The translations under genes and the position numbers were made by a program. A stretch of 64,000 bases of DNA from Gordionus sp. m RMFG-2023 (Eukaryota > Nematomorpha > Gordioida > Chordodea > Parachordodidae). Position 1 is the stretch's first letter. The number at the start of each line of letters is the position of its first letter. The notes under the pieces are model-generated. The model was given only the letters and a program-made list of their open reading frames with translations, was not told the DNA's origin and made no database searches. Of the stretch, positions 12,058 through 25,000 are shown piece by piece. The stretch lies in NCBI RefSeq assembly GCF_954871325.1, contig NC_088778.1:7101743-7165742 (forward strand). Reading direction: 5' to 3'.

Positions 12058-12340
12058 ACTAATACTCCAAGAAGTAACTATCCGCACAGCATCTCCTATA
12101 TCGATACCAGTAAGAAGAGTTCCCTTTCCGCTCCAGCATTTCCCTCAATAAGTACAAGAGGGTGTTTTTTTCATATGACTCAAGCAATTTGAAGGCACAT
12201 ACAAAATGATAGCGAGTTACTAGCTCATTATTTAGATAGAGATGCAGGTAGGCAAATGCTCTCTCTTGCATTCATTCCCGTGGATGACGTAACTGGTACC
12301 TTCTATGAACTTTTGCAAACACCATTTTATCAGACAATGA
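12058..12340 (+). mobile_element. MULE-type transposase fragment
   Basis: A plus-strand frame reads GCFFHMTQAI, a stop where MULE proteins have Trp, then RHIQNDSELLAHYLDRDAG, and then MLSLAFIPVDDVTGTFYELL. This order (GCFFHxxQAxWRxIQ, then ALAFxPxDDVxxxFExL) is characteristic of the region after the catalytic core of MULE/FLYWCH-type transposases. Only the C-terminal part is present and an internal TGA interrupts it, so it is a dead fragment. No terminal repeats were located. Confidence 0.6.
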
Positions 12341-12789
12341 TAGAGTTTCAGATAATCTTATTACATATAATAAACAGGGTCCAGGTGAAAATTTTCAAAT
12401 TGCGGGAGAAATTTGGTATTATGCGGGATAAATATAAAAATTGCGGTAGAAATATAATATTTGCTAAAAAAAAATGCGGGCCATTGACCCGGGATTTTGA
12501 ATTGACTTAATTATCCGCCTATTATTTTTTATTTAGTTTATATAAATACAAAGTTGGTAACTATTTTTCAAAATAAAATAACATCTTGATTTATTAAAAT
12601 ATGTATGCAAGATTAAAATTTTATAAAAAAAACGAGCTTAATTTTACAATTAAAAATATATTTTATGCGAATGTCCCGCAAAACGATCGCAATTGGAAAT
12701 CTACCGTGTGTGTGGCTTAATTATCACGATTAAATACATAATAAGGTACTCCTAAAATAAGAAATAATACAGATGAAACTACAGTTGCG

Positions 12790-13545
12790 GCAATTGTAAT
12801 CACTTATCTTGTAGTACAACATTCACAGAGATACTTATCATCACAATGTTGTTAGAATATTTTCCCCATAATATTTAACGACTCTAATATTAATGAAAAA
12901 TACTTGTAGAACAAAAATGAGCAAGGCTATCATCAATGTTTCAGGACCTAAATCCAGGAGGTCAATTCTTGACGATTTGAAAAATGGGCATACATATGCA
13001 ATTCTAACAGATGCATCTAATAAGCTCCGCTATTTCATAAATTAAGGTCGTTTCAATAAAACTATAAAAATTTTTCCCCTCAAATAGTGAAAAATCAAAA
13101 GACATAGGTAACCATATAATGGTAAATATAGCAGATTCGAGATTATCAATAAATTGCATGTCAACTTTCATATCTGATAATGCCTCCGTGAATTTGGTAA
13201 AAACAGAGTGTATTTACAGAATTGAGTCAGCACATTGTTATTTGCGATATGTTCCTAATACCCGCCATCGATAGAATTTTAAAATTTTATAAACCTTTAA
13301 AAATGTATTTCTTAAATAAAGATAGTAAAAGTTGTCCTAATATTTTGAAAATTTTTTTCAACAATGAATGGCAGAGGTATATTTAGAAATAATTTCACAT
13401 GTATGCTGTTAATGTGTAGTTGTAATCAGAATAATCTTAACAAAGATTCACAAAATTATGCTGCAGATGTGTTCATCTTTACAGTTAAAAATTGAAAATA
13501 AATTTTATGGCGCCATTGCTAAAAATTAATTATATTTTATTTGAG
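12790..13545 (+). repeat. Left arm of the inverted hAT pair
   Basis: Matches 14055-15010 in reverse complement. Blocks shared in order: CACAATG near GTACAACATTCACAGAG, CAAGGCTATCA, GAGGTCAATTCT, GACGATTTGAAA, GCCATCGATAGAATTTTAAA, AAGTTGTCCTAA, CAGTTAAAAATTGA and TTTATGGCGC. It is a decayed transposase. Confidence 0.65.
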
Positions 13546-14054
13546 ATTTAAATAATAGAACTAAATGTTTACCGTCGTTATTGAGATATTTATAAAATTC
13601 CTGGCATGACATATTATATATTTGTGTAACCATTAGCTTGGCCTCTAATGTTGTTAAAGCAATCCGATTTCTCTCCTTTTTCCCGGCAGTCCTCATCAGG
13701 CTAAAATGAGCTCGGATGAGGCATTAGAATTAGGTAAGGAGAATACATACTCGCATATTTTTTCCAAGCATGGGGATTTATCGTTATTACGAAAAAATTC
13801 TACCCATTTCTCCTCTGCTTTTAGACCATCTAACTTTAAGTATTTTGGCGAATCATAAAAAATAGAGAGAATTCAATCTCCTCAAACAAGAAATCAATGT
13901 CTTTCGGTGTTTTTGATGTTCCAATGTCATAATATTTATACACTTGTAAATAGAGTTATTAAAATCAAATTTTGATTGTAAATATTCTAAAATTGTCTTA
14001 ATAAAAATATCTGCTTTATTTAAAAATGTATTAATTAAAGTATTATTTTAACAT

Positions 14055-15010
14055 TTCAATATAATATTTTTAGCAATAGCGCCATAAAATTTATTATCAA
14101 TTTTTAACTGTAGAGATGAACAGAGCTATAGCATAATTTTGTGAATCTTTTTTATAAAGAATATTCTGATTGCAAATGAATATTAACTGCATGGAGTAGA
14201 TTTCCTACATGTGAAACGAATCCCAAATATGCTTCTGCATACTCCAAAAAATTTTTCAAAATTTTAGGACAACTTTTAAAATCTTTATTTAAGAAGTATT
14301 TTTTTAAGGGTTTGTAAAATTTTAAAATTCTATCGATGGCAGGTATTAATGACAACCACCTGATAGATATATATCGCAATAACTCACACCATTCCAATTC
14401 AAACCACTTCACCAACTATTTTAATTCATTAAATCTTTTAGTTGATGACTAAATTTGTTAAAACATTTCATCACAATTATTTCGACATCCATAGATAGTA
14501 CATTTATTGCCTTGTAAGAATTATCTAGTATATGGCATATAATGAATTGTTATTAATTCATTATTGTGCTGCGTCAATTCGGTAACTTTGGTTTTTGCCA
14601 AAATTTACAGAGGTATTATCAGCGCAGAATGCTGACATGCAAATCATTGATAACCCTGAATCTGTTATATTTACGATGGATTTTTCACTATCCGTGGAAA
14701 AAATTTTAACAGTTTTATTGAAATGTTCTTATTCTTGTTGAAATAGCGAAGGATCTAGGGAAATGTTTTAATATTTCCTATATTAGTTGCATCTTTTAAA
14801 ATTGCATATGGATGCCCATCTTTCAAATCGTCTAGAATTGACCTCTAGGATTCAGGTACTAAAACACTTGTGATAGCCTTGCTCATTTTTGTTCTGCCAC
14901 AAGTAAGGTTTGCATTTATATTGGAGTCGTTAAATATCATGAGAAAAAGATTCGACCCACATTGTGATGATATAGCTCTGTGAATGTTGAACTACATGAT
15001 AGATGATTTC
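14055..15010 (-). repeat. Right arm of the inverted hAT pair
   Basis: Reverse complement of the left arm. The minus strand has an 87-codon open stretch (14415-14152) whose RWLSLIPAIDRILKFYKPLKKY segment fits the hAT (ZBED-like) transposase core. The spacer to the left arm is about 510 bp. Confidence 0.65.
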
Positions 15011-15386
15011 TGCAAATGTAGTTGTATCTGTATTATTTATTATTTGAGAATATTTTTGTATTGCAATCGATGTTGATATACTCCCTTGTACTGACTTATA
15101 TGAATGAAATAATGTTGATTTAGGAAAAAAATAAAACAGGATAAAAAGAAATTTACAAACTAGACATGTTTTTCGAATAAATATTTAAAATTATTTTAAA
15201 AATATAAAAATAATCAATTAATATCTCTCAAAATTATTATTTATATATTAAAAATGTTAAAATACTAAAAAAAAAATTGCGGGAGAAATTAAAAAATTGC
15301 GGTAGATTTTGCGGGAGAGAGATGTCTGCGTGTAAACTAAAAAATTGCGGGAGTCTCCCACTGATGGGGGAGACATGGCAACTCTG

Positions 15387-18217
15387 ATTATGAAGCGAAT
15401 TGGATTAGTAAGATTTTTCGTAATGGAGATAAACAATAACCAGCGTCTACATGGCAGGATAATCACTAGATGCAAACCCCCCTCAAGTACTTATACCCCC
15501 CCCCCCCTCCCATCACTTTCGGTGGTGATAGACATTATTAATCGCAACATTTTAATTATAATGATACTCCATTCATAAATTATAAAAATAATAACTTAAA
15601 TTAATAATACGTAAAAGAATTATTTTTTAGAAGATGAATTCAATTAAAAACCTCCAATATTATGGTATGAATAGGAGTTTGCTAATAGAATCGAACCTTT
15701 TTAAATTACATTTAAAAGGTTAGTAGAAAATAAACCAGAAATTGTTTTTTTGGAAAATATGTCTATGATTGTGTGCAATATATTGATTTGGTCGATGTTT
15801 AGCATTACTATTGTATTATAATAGTATATAATAAAAGTATTAATTTTTACAGCAATACAATTTGCCCTATTTCATCTAAAAATATAATAGATAACTCTCC
15901 TAATAAATTTATCCTGACCCTAGTATACCCCCCCTTAAAAGCTTACTCCCTACCTCTTCTAAAAAATGGATGCAAACTGTTCCTACCCCCACCGCTCTTG
16001 TAGACACTGACAAGAACCAAGGTTTCCACTTCCTCTTTGGAATCAATACGCTGCCATATTGAAGAGAATCCCCCAAAAATAATGCAGTTAAAGGTAATTT
16101 TAATAAATTGCTATCTTTTTAATCATTTGCAATTATTGCCTAAGGTTGGCGCAGAGTATTCTCACTGTTATCATCTCACCATCTCTCTATTTGGAAATTT
16201 TTAGATTCTCCTACGATTAGAATATCTTTAACCGGCAAAAATAGAATAATATATTTCTGATAAGCAACCCCCGAGATCAAGAAAGGTTTATGGGGATACA
16301 GCTGAAAATATTATATTAATTGTATCTGATTATGTAAATCGCCCGATTACTGATTATTTAAGTGGGATCGCATATAATTTTAAGTTACAAACATATTAAA
16401 CTATTTTAGATGTTATCTTTTTTTTTAAATGTTCCCTTTACTTTAAACATATTTTTTGCATCTTGAATATAGTATATTTATATTTTCTATAGTCATTTTT
16501 ATAAATAAATAAAAAAACTGTGCGTTAGTTCGCTTTTGATTATTTTATAATAGAAAAAATTAGCCTAAACATAATATTTATTTTTTAAAATAATTAATAG
16601 AATTATTTTAAGGATTTGTAATAATCTAAAAAATGAGTGTTGCCTTAAAGGAAAAACTATTTTTAAGTCAATAATTATTTATTAAATTAATACAATCGTT
16701 GGGATTGGAAAATTTAACCTCAAGCATGAGATCCTATTGTTAGTTCCTTATTTCTAAAAGATAATTGGTTTTTTTTGGATCAACATATCTTATAACATGG
16801 TACAAAGAAATCACAGTATTAATATTTGTTAAATTAATTTTTTTTAAAAAAATTTAACCCTCAACATGGCTTCTATTTAACGATCTTTTGGCTAGGCACT
16901 GAATTAACGCTGCGCCGAATTGTCGCCACGCTGAATTGACGCAGCACTAACGCCGCGCCAAATTTTCAGCGCCAAATTAGAAAGTTGGTAAAGTATATTT
17001 TTCTTTTCTTTCGAAGTTAATTAAAATAATCAGATTTGCAGATATTTATCTTGCTAGTTATTGAAATTGTAGATATATGAACTACTTAAGGAACTTAAAA
17101 TCCATTACTGGTTCTGGGTCTAATATCTGGCATGCACTAATACCAACTTATAATTTTCTTGATAAATATTTTTAAAAAATTGATAGAGAATCGAATACGA
17201 AAAAGAGAGAAAACAAAATGATTAAATTTTATCAATATTTTTTAAATTCATATTCTTGCTAAATAAATAATTTATGAGATATGGATTTATTATTTAAATT
17301 TAGATGGGAGGAAGTGAATTTACCTAAGATATGTAGAAATAAATGGCACATTTTAAAAGTAAGCTTACCTAAAATATTCATTAAAATAATACAATTAATT
17401 AATTATCTGATTTGTTATTATTTATCTTTTGGTTATTAAAATTATTTATTAATTTTAAAATTTGTTTTTTTTATTATTTTATTTTTGCAATGCAAAGTAT
17501 TATTTTGGAATTTTCTTTCTAACCCCAATTTTCAAAATTAAAAAAGAATTATTTTATTTGACATTTTTATGAAATCCACAAATATAAAAAAAAAATATAT
17601 TTCAGAAATAAATTGTCGCTATTTTTTAAAAAAATAATATATCTAATTCTACAATTCTCACTGACGGATGGAAAACTTTAAAAACACCTCCATTCCCCCC
17701 AAAAATGATAACGGTGGTTGCAGCGTTCGAGAGCATATTTATCAATAAAAAAAATCTTCTAGACTAAATCCCAAATTCTCCATTATATTAATTTTTAGGA
17801 ATATTTATTATTAAATTGGAAAGTTAAAAAAAAAGGATAATAATAATGTCGTTGATCAGCATGAATTTCAACGAACCCTGCATTAATCACGTACCTACCG
17901 TTTTCGAAAGTTTTAAAGGTTCAAACTTTTTATTTATTTTTATAAATGAAGGTTATAAAAAAAACGATAAAGGGAGGGGGTGGATGGATGCCAGAAAAAA
18001 TTTTATTTTAAGATTTGTGTTGTTTAAAGGAACGAGAAAAAAAAAGAAAGGAAATACCAAAAAATAATTCAATCTTCAATATACTTTAAAATATAATCTC
18101 AATGGGTCATTAAATTAAACCTCAATAATTTGTTTTTTTTTGTTTAAATTGATTTCTTTTTAAATATTGTATTCTTTTTAAATATTGTATTCTTTTTAAT
18201 ATTTTTTATAGATAAGG
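15387..18217. other. AT-rich intergenic DNA
   Basis: No gene is recognised. Landmarks: a C-rich run at about 15476-15508; a GC-richer patch at 16890-16975 with repeated GCGCCGAATT/GCGCCAAATT motifs, likely the edge of a degraded DNA transposon; and a 73-codon open stretch at 17846-18067 with no homology and a low-complexity lysine tail. The upstream regulatory region of the OST-alpha gene presumably starts near the end of this stretch. Confidence 0.4.
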
Positions 18218-18479
18218 CAGAGACCTGCAGAGGTACCATTTGCAGGTCCTGTACTGACCGGGATTTTATATTTTCAGGCCGACACGGATTTTTTAAAAAT
18301 ATATTTTATTTACTTCTAATTTTTATAGATAATAATGGCGATTTTAAACATTCAGTTTTAAAATATTCGGCCATCCCCGGGTATTTTTTTGCAAAAAAAG
18401 TTAGGCTAGGGCCCGGTCGGCTATATTTAAAAAAATTAAAATACGGCCTGACCATAAGCCTTGCCCCGAAGTTCTCTGA
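18218..18479. mobile_element. hAT MITE, AGAGACCTGCAG family, copy 1
   Basis: Starts CAGAGACCTGCAGAGGTACC and ends TTCTCTG. The 8-base flanks match at six positions (AGATAAGG and AGATATAG). The interior alternates GC-rich CCGGC/GGCC words with AT-rich DNA, and there is no coding capacity. Related copies are at 21384, 28781 and 63980, and the near-whole autonomous hAT at 43566 has similar ends. It lies about 600 bases upstream of the OST-alpha start codon. Confidence 0.65.
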
Positions 18480-19073
18480 GATATAGTATATAATTTTTAT
18501 ATATGTATATTTTTTATATAAAATTTATCATTGTAATATTTTAAAATTCTTTGTATTTTTTAAACTTAAAAAAAAAACATTAATTTTGATACCTCATCAT
18601 AGCTCAACTAAATTAGTTAGTAATTAAGTTAATTAATTGATTTAATTTATAATTTTTAATGCCGATAAAATTTTTAATTTTGTTATGTCTAAAAATTTTG
18701 CAAATTGTTTCAAAAGCAATATACGATTATTAAAGTGCTCCCTTATATGATTTTCCAACTGATTAATTGTTATAATTTTAATATTTTTTAAAAAATTGAC
18801 GTCCGGCCCGGATTTTTATAATCTTACAATTTTCCGGTTCCATACCTTCAGATCTCCAATAATCTGTAAGATGAATTATTTTTATTTAAAAAAATGTAAC
18901 AATAGCCAAAGGCCCACTATAATTGGCTAAAGACTTGCAATAAAATTTACAGCCCCCATCTAATAGTTGAGAGAAAGAAAGGAAATAAAAAACATTGAGA
19001 AAAAGGAAAGAAGGAATAAAACAAGTGCAGATTAATAAATACATTTTTCACTCTATTTCTTTTTTATTCAGCC

Positions 19074-22000
19074 ATGACCCCTCTTGGATTTAGTTTCCTG
19101 TCAATCGCGACTTTGCTCTCCATACTCACTTTCCTCATTTTCGTGGACGAGTTATACTATATTTACGTTAAAGTGCCTTACAAGAGCCACAAAGAACGCC
19201 TCTATTGGGTCATAGGAATTTTTCCGGTATAAATAATTCAGTTTATATCTTTATTTACTTTTTTGTTGGGGTTCTAATGCCACTTAATCTTATTTTTAAG
19301 CATCTTACCTATCATTCATAGTTAGAGAGAGTATATTTTGTATTTCCCGGTGATGAATTTGCGCTAACTGTGAACGGGTTACCTGCATTTAAGTTGGCGC
19401 GAATTCTCCGCGAAGTGTACGATTGCTATACTTTTACACATGATTTTGGCACTTTGGAGCCTTCTACATCTTCCCATTTTATGGATAGTTGACGATGATA
19501 ATGATCCTAGAATCAAATAAGAATGTTTATTAAGTGGTTATTATATCATTTTTTTTATTAAAAACTGGATTTTATAGAAATGGTCACCTTGTAAAGTTAG
19601 TTGTTTTTAAGATATCAAATAAAATATCGTAATTAATTATAATATCTTTCATGCGCTTCAGAATATAATCCATCTATATAATGATTTAAAAAAATTATTA
19701 GATTTAATAAGTTCTGGTTTAGAGTCATAGAGAGGTCTCGATTCAGGATAATCGTTCCCCAAATCCGCATACAAAGAGGGATCGGTCCAGAACCCTGCCT
19801 TTGCCCAATGAACCATTTATTTAGGAGAATTAATTCATTGAGTTTATTCCTCCATAACAGGTCAATAGTGAAACTTTTATCGCGAAACCAGACCCTCTAA
19901 ATTTTTTCAGTTAAACTGAACAACGAAGGCGAATCGCGAATTTATTTCCGCGAAACCTGAATTGTAAACACTTTAAAGTAAATGTATTATGGCAAAAATT
20001 TTATCGCGGATATTTTATTGTTAATTTGATATCGCGAATGTTTTTGGAGAAACTTTAATCGCGAACCCATTATAGCGAGTTTTTTAAACATAAAATGCTT
20101 TCAAAAATTTAAATATGAATAATGAGATATTTTTAATTTGTCATTGTAGAAAAGTAATGCTAGTTACCAGTTACACATAAAATTTTCAATTTTACTTAAT
20201 GAAATATTTTTTTAAAATCTTATTTAATTAATTTGTTCTTTAGAAAGAAAATAGTCACTTTTAAAAATTATCACGGTATTTTCTTTGAGCCTTTGTCTCG
20301 CTGAAGATATTTTCGCGATATATGACAACATTAAATAGTTTTGCTATATTATCTTGCTATAAAATTTTTGTTACTATTGATTAACGATAAAAGTTTTGTT
20401 GTTTTATATTAGTTCTAGAAAGTTCGCGATATAGATTTCGTGTTAAAAATACACACATAGTATTCGCGACGATTTGGATTCACGATAAAAGTTTAGCGAG
20501 AAAAGTGTACCGATGTAAAATTTTCGCTTAATCATGGAATTATATTCCTATATTCCATTTAACAGGGAAAATATTTTCTTTAATCACAAGAAAATATAAA
20601 TCAAATCAATTTTTTTTATAAATATTTAATTTATTTTATCTTAAATTTAGTTTTTTACCATTTTGGATGGCATTGTCTTATTTTGTTATTTTACTTTTAT
20701 TTATCAATTTTATAATTTAAAAAGTGTAAGAGAAAGGAAGATAATATTGTTTAAATATTTAAATTATATATTATAAAAGATCGTGATTTAAGAATAGAAT
20801 ATGAATATGAATATTATAATTTAAATTTTGCTGAAGGGGGTTATATAAATTTTATTATATACTAATATAGAATATAAGGTGTAAGGATGAAGGGTAATTA
20901 GTTTGGGCTTATTACAAGGCTGAAACTACGGGAGGGACACGTCCCTTTAGATCTTTATAAACCAATGGCCCTGAAGGCTACCTCTACCTGATTGAGGAAA
21001 TATTGACCAATTCAATTATAAAATGGGTACCAACTATGTATTTTGATCAAATGGGTGCCTATCATCTCTGAGATTCCAATGAAGCAATTGATCCGTACTA
21101 GCTAGGTGTTACAGGACCCTGAAGCGACAACGGAAGAACTAATATTTATTAACACAAATTAGCCAGTTACAACCACTTACTTATTTAAATTTATATTCGC
21201 AGTTGAGAATATTTTTTAATTAATATTTTATAATTACTATAATAAACATAGTAATATTGATCTTAGCTGTACCTTCCTCTTCGAACCAATCGAATGGAAT
21301 AATAAGATATTTGTATATGAATAACGAATATTTTTTTAAAAAGGCATAGCTCTAACTCTCAAGAGTTTGTTATATATATATTTCAGAGACCTGCAGAGGT
21401 ACCATTTGCACGAACTTAAAAATATATTTTATTTATTTTTAATTTTTATAGTTAATAATGGCGATTTAAAATATTTGGTTTTAAAATATCCGGCCAGGCC
21501 CAGTTATATTTAAGGGCGGTACCGGACTTAGGACCGGGCCTGCATGTCTCTGATATAACAAGTCATTTTTGGGTAATTTAAAAATACAAATTTTTAACGA
21601 CAAAATAAATTCTAACTCTAATTTTTTCAAAAATATGTTCGTATAAATGATTATTTAATTATCCTTAATGAAGCAAAAAAAAATAAAATAAAATGTGATA
21701 GTCAATAAAATAGTGTTTAATTATAAAAATATAAGAAATTTGATTGACATTTTTGGAACCCGAACCCGGTTACATTAAGGGGGGGGGGGGTCGGGGGTGA
21801 ATCTAACTGAGTTAAACTATTTGTTCCTATTCCGAACCCTTTGAAAATATTTCGCTAGTTCGAAGCTCTGATTATTTTTTAAATGATAAGTATATCTCAA
21901 TATTTTATGTTTTTAATTTTCTAGGTATTTTCCATGACCTCTTTACTCGGCATATACGTGCCCCGGTCTGGCGTTTTGGTAGATTTTGTGGCTTCAGTGT

Positions 22001-25000
22001 AAATAATTTTTATATCATTAGTAAATAATAATAAACAAAGTATAAATAGACACTAGATGTGTGCTAAATAAAAAATATTATTATATTTTTCGTATCAAGC
22101 TGGACTGGACCCAATGTCAAGTTCTGGAATGGTTTTCGACCTATATAATATACCTCTAATCTAATATACACAGTTATAACTTTCTTTTTAGTCTTGTTTA
22201 ACGGTTCGAGTTCGCCTTTTTTTAAACTAATATTTTTTGCCAAAATAATATTTCGTAAACCACGAAATTTCGTTAAGAGATAGCTAGACCTTTCTATCTT
22301 TCAGCAAAATTTCCAGATTTGTGTAATATTTTTTGGTTAAAATATTGGGTTAGCAGTTTTTATAAATCCGTTGTACAACACTACTTCTTTTACCCCTTGA
22401 ATATAGGCTAGAGGTCTGCATTGGGTGGGGTTTTAGCCCACAATCAGGACCGTCCATGGTTTAAAAATATACCCGCCTGCCTATAATTTATAAAAATAAT
22501 TTAACCCCCTTCCCCCACGCTTACCCATATAAAATTTAAATTTGCCAATTCTTTAAATTTCTTTAAGCATCTAATTATAAAAAAACCCTTACTAAAAAAG
22601 TTTTAAAATTTAGGAAATTACTATATTGAGCATAAAAAAAATATACAATTTATATTAAGAACATATTTATGAAAAAAAATATAAATATAAAATTAATATT
22701 TATTGATATATTTGCAATGATAATGCAAAAATAATAATTAATCCACATTTTCCGGATTCAAACACGTTCTTCTCTAAAAATCTTCCACCATTGCTAAATC
22801 CTCGTTCAGAAGAAACACTAGTTGGAATTGCTAATATTTTTCTAGCTAATCTTGATAGCTTTGGTAGATATTTTTCTTGTGGTTTCCTCCAAAGTACGAT
22901 ATCCGTTTGTTGAAGTATATCCTCTTACATAAGTGAGATCTTTAAATAAAAGATAAATTAATAATAAATTTTAAAAAGGTAATTAAAATTTAAATTAATT
23001 GCTAAATTATATAGATCAAGCTAATTACTTTAAGATTTAAATATTTTGTTATGTCATTAGGTACCGTGATCTCCTCTGTAACAACCTCATCCTTCCATCT
23101 GTTGTGATTTCATTTTGACGTGGGGTGATGTTTATTTCAAACATTGCATTTATAATTTAAAACCCTTTCATTGAATTCTCTGATTTTGTGGAAACGGGTA
23201 AAATCAGATTTTTATCCACGTCGATGTTATATTCTTCCATGCAAATCAAATCCTACATGTTTTTGTTATATATTTTTTTACTTCTATAATTTCTTCCAAA
23301 GACAACATCTTCAGATGCCGGAACTTTGGTATTATAAACATTGAAATTTTATGGAAAATATATTTTTTAAAATGTTTATTTAAATAATTTTAAGTAACAA
23401 TTAAAAATTAATCTTTTAACCCGCCCCCATGGGTAAATTTTTTTTAAACCGCCTGCCCATTCTTTAAAAATTGGGGAAGGGGCAGGCTAAAACCCCACCC
23501 ATTGCAGACCTCTAGTATAGGTCTCCAAAAATTCGAATTGAATATTCTTAATTGATGAATTTTAATCGAACAATTTAGTATTTGTTTCCTGAAAAAAAAC
23601 TAATTTTATTTAATAGTTCCTAATCCTACGTATACAATAAATATAACTATTTCTTGAAATGTATTTTTAAATATCCATCATTCTTTCAGGCGTATGACAT
23701 TTTACTGTAGTAAGATTTTTTTAAATCATAAAGGAAAGGAAGAAAGACTAATTTTAAATTTATTCATATTTCAATTCTTCATAACCACCCCCCCCCCCCG
23801 CCTCTACCCCACATTCTACTTTACCATATTTTCACCTAGTTATTTGTCCATCGCGCTTTTCCAATTTTTTCAGCTCATAGTCGAATATTTTGGCGGGAAA
23901 TCCAATATGCTTGAAATATTATCCGACTCTACTTTGCAGCTCAGTAGTCCTCCCCTGGCTTGTTGTTGCCCGTGCCTTCCAAGAGTGCCTTTTGTTAAGT
24001 TTAAAAAAAAATGATATGTATATTTTTTAGAAAGAAATTAAAAACTATCTGAGTTTAATCAAAGATACGCGATGTTATCTTGCGAAAATCTTAAAGGTTT
24101 TTTAAAGACAGGAATAAATAGTTTCAATTTCAGATTCCTGATTATAGAATGACCCTTTTAATCTAAAAATTTTCGATAATTGCTCTATCTGAAATTTTCA
24201 AAAGAATACATATTTGTAAAAAAATAATAAAATTATTAGTAAAGAGACAATAAAAAAAATATATATTTTGTACTTTTCTTTCCCTTTTTATCCATTCGTG
24301 GGACAGAAAAAATTTCTATCGTCTCAAAGCTGCCGTGTTCCAAACAGCCTTGGTTCGACCTGTCTTAATATTTATATCTGCAGTTTTGTGGACAGACGGT
24401 AGTTATTATACACCAGGCCAGGTATTATACAGCTTTCGTTTATATTTTATAAATATTAATTAATTAAAGAATATAAGTATAACTTTTTATTTTTTATGTT
24501 GTTCTGTTTTGTATTTTTTATGACTTATGCCAATGGCCGCTTGATCCTTTATTTTGAATAGCACCTCCTTAACCCGCTAAAAAAACATTACATTTTTTCT
24601 TAGCCTGTCAAAATAAATAAATTAGTTTATCCCTTTGGCCTTATTTATGGGAGACGCGTTTTGTTCAAGCCGTGAGGTATTTAATGCTGCTTTATAAATA
24701 AAATCAAGCCAATAAATATGTATATATAATCTATAAATATGGAGCGTTATAACGATAGCGCTATGATAAAATTTGAAAAACATATGCTACAAAGGTATAT
24801 TTCAAAAATTATTAACGATATGAAGAATCGGCTGCTATTTTGATAACGTTAAATAACGCAACGCTTGAACAAAACGCGTTTACTATAAATGAGGTCTTAA
24901 AAATTATTTATAAAACAATAAGTCTATTTCCAAAAAATTAAATAATAAAAAAAAAATTAAACTTGTTCTTTTTCCAAATATTAAATTTTATGTAGTGAAC

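Larger units (their letters stand above)
12375..15386. mobile_element. hAT fossil containing two inverted copies
   Basis: Ends are CAGGGTCCAGG (left) and CAACTCTG (right), with 8-base flanks that match at about six positions (ATAATAAA and ATTATGAA). Both margins carry TTGCGGGAGAAAT-type repeats. Inside, about 12790-13545 (plus) and 14055-15010 (minus) are inverted copies of the same hAT transposase region, at roughly 75-85% identity by eye. Examples are CGATAGAATTTTAAAATTTTA and its inverted counterpart, and matching GATTTGAAARATGGGCAT blocks. The minus copy reads RWLSLIPAIDRILKFYKPLKKY, a hAT core segment. Both copies have many stops. Confidence 0.65.

Noticed and set aside
15345-15578. 77-codon open stretch at the right end of the inverted hAT pair
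   Set aside because: It crosses the element terminus and a poly-C run; no protein similarity.
15665-15710. Possible tRNA T-arm (GGTTCGATTC on the minus strand)
   Set aside because: The flanking bases do not pair as a T-stem and no acceptor or anticodon arms are present.
17846-18067. 73-codon open stretch as a small gene
   Set aside because: No recognisable motif, a low-complexity lysine end, no splice or context support; consistent with chance.
23694-23840. Reading the OST-alpha exon as starting at the ATG near 23694
   Set aside because: The stretch before 23840 is low-complexity and unlike the family. An acceptor at 23839 joins exon 2 to YLSIALFQFF in phase and restores the expected sequence.
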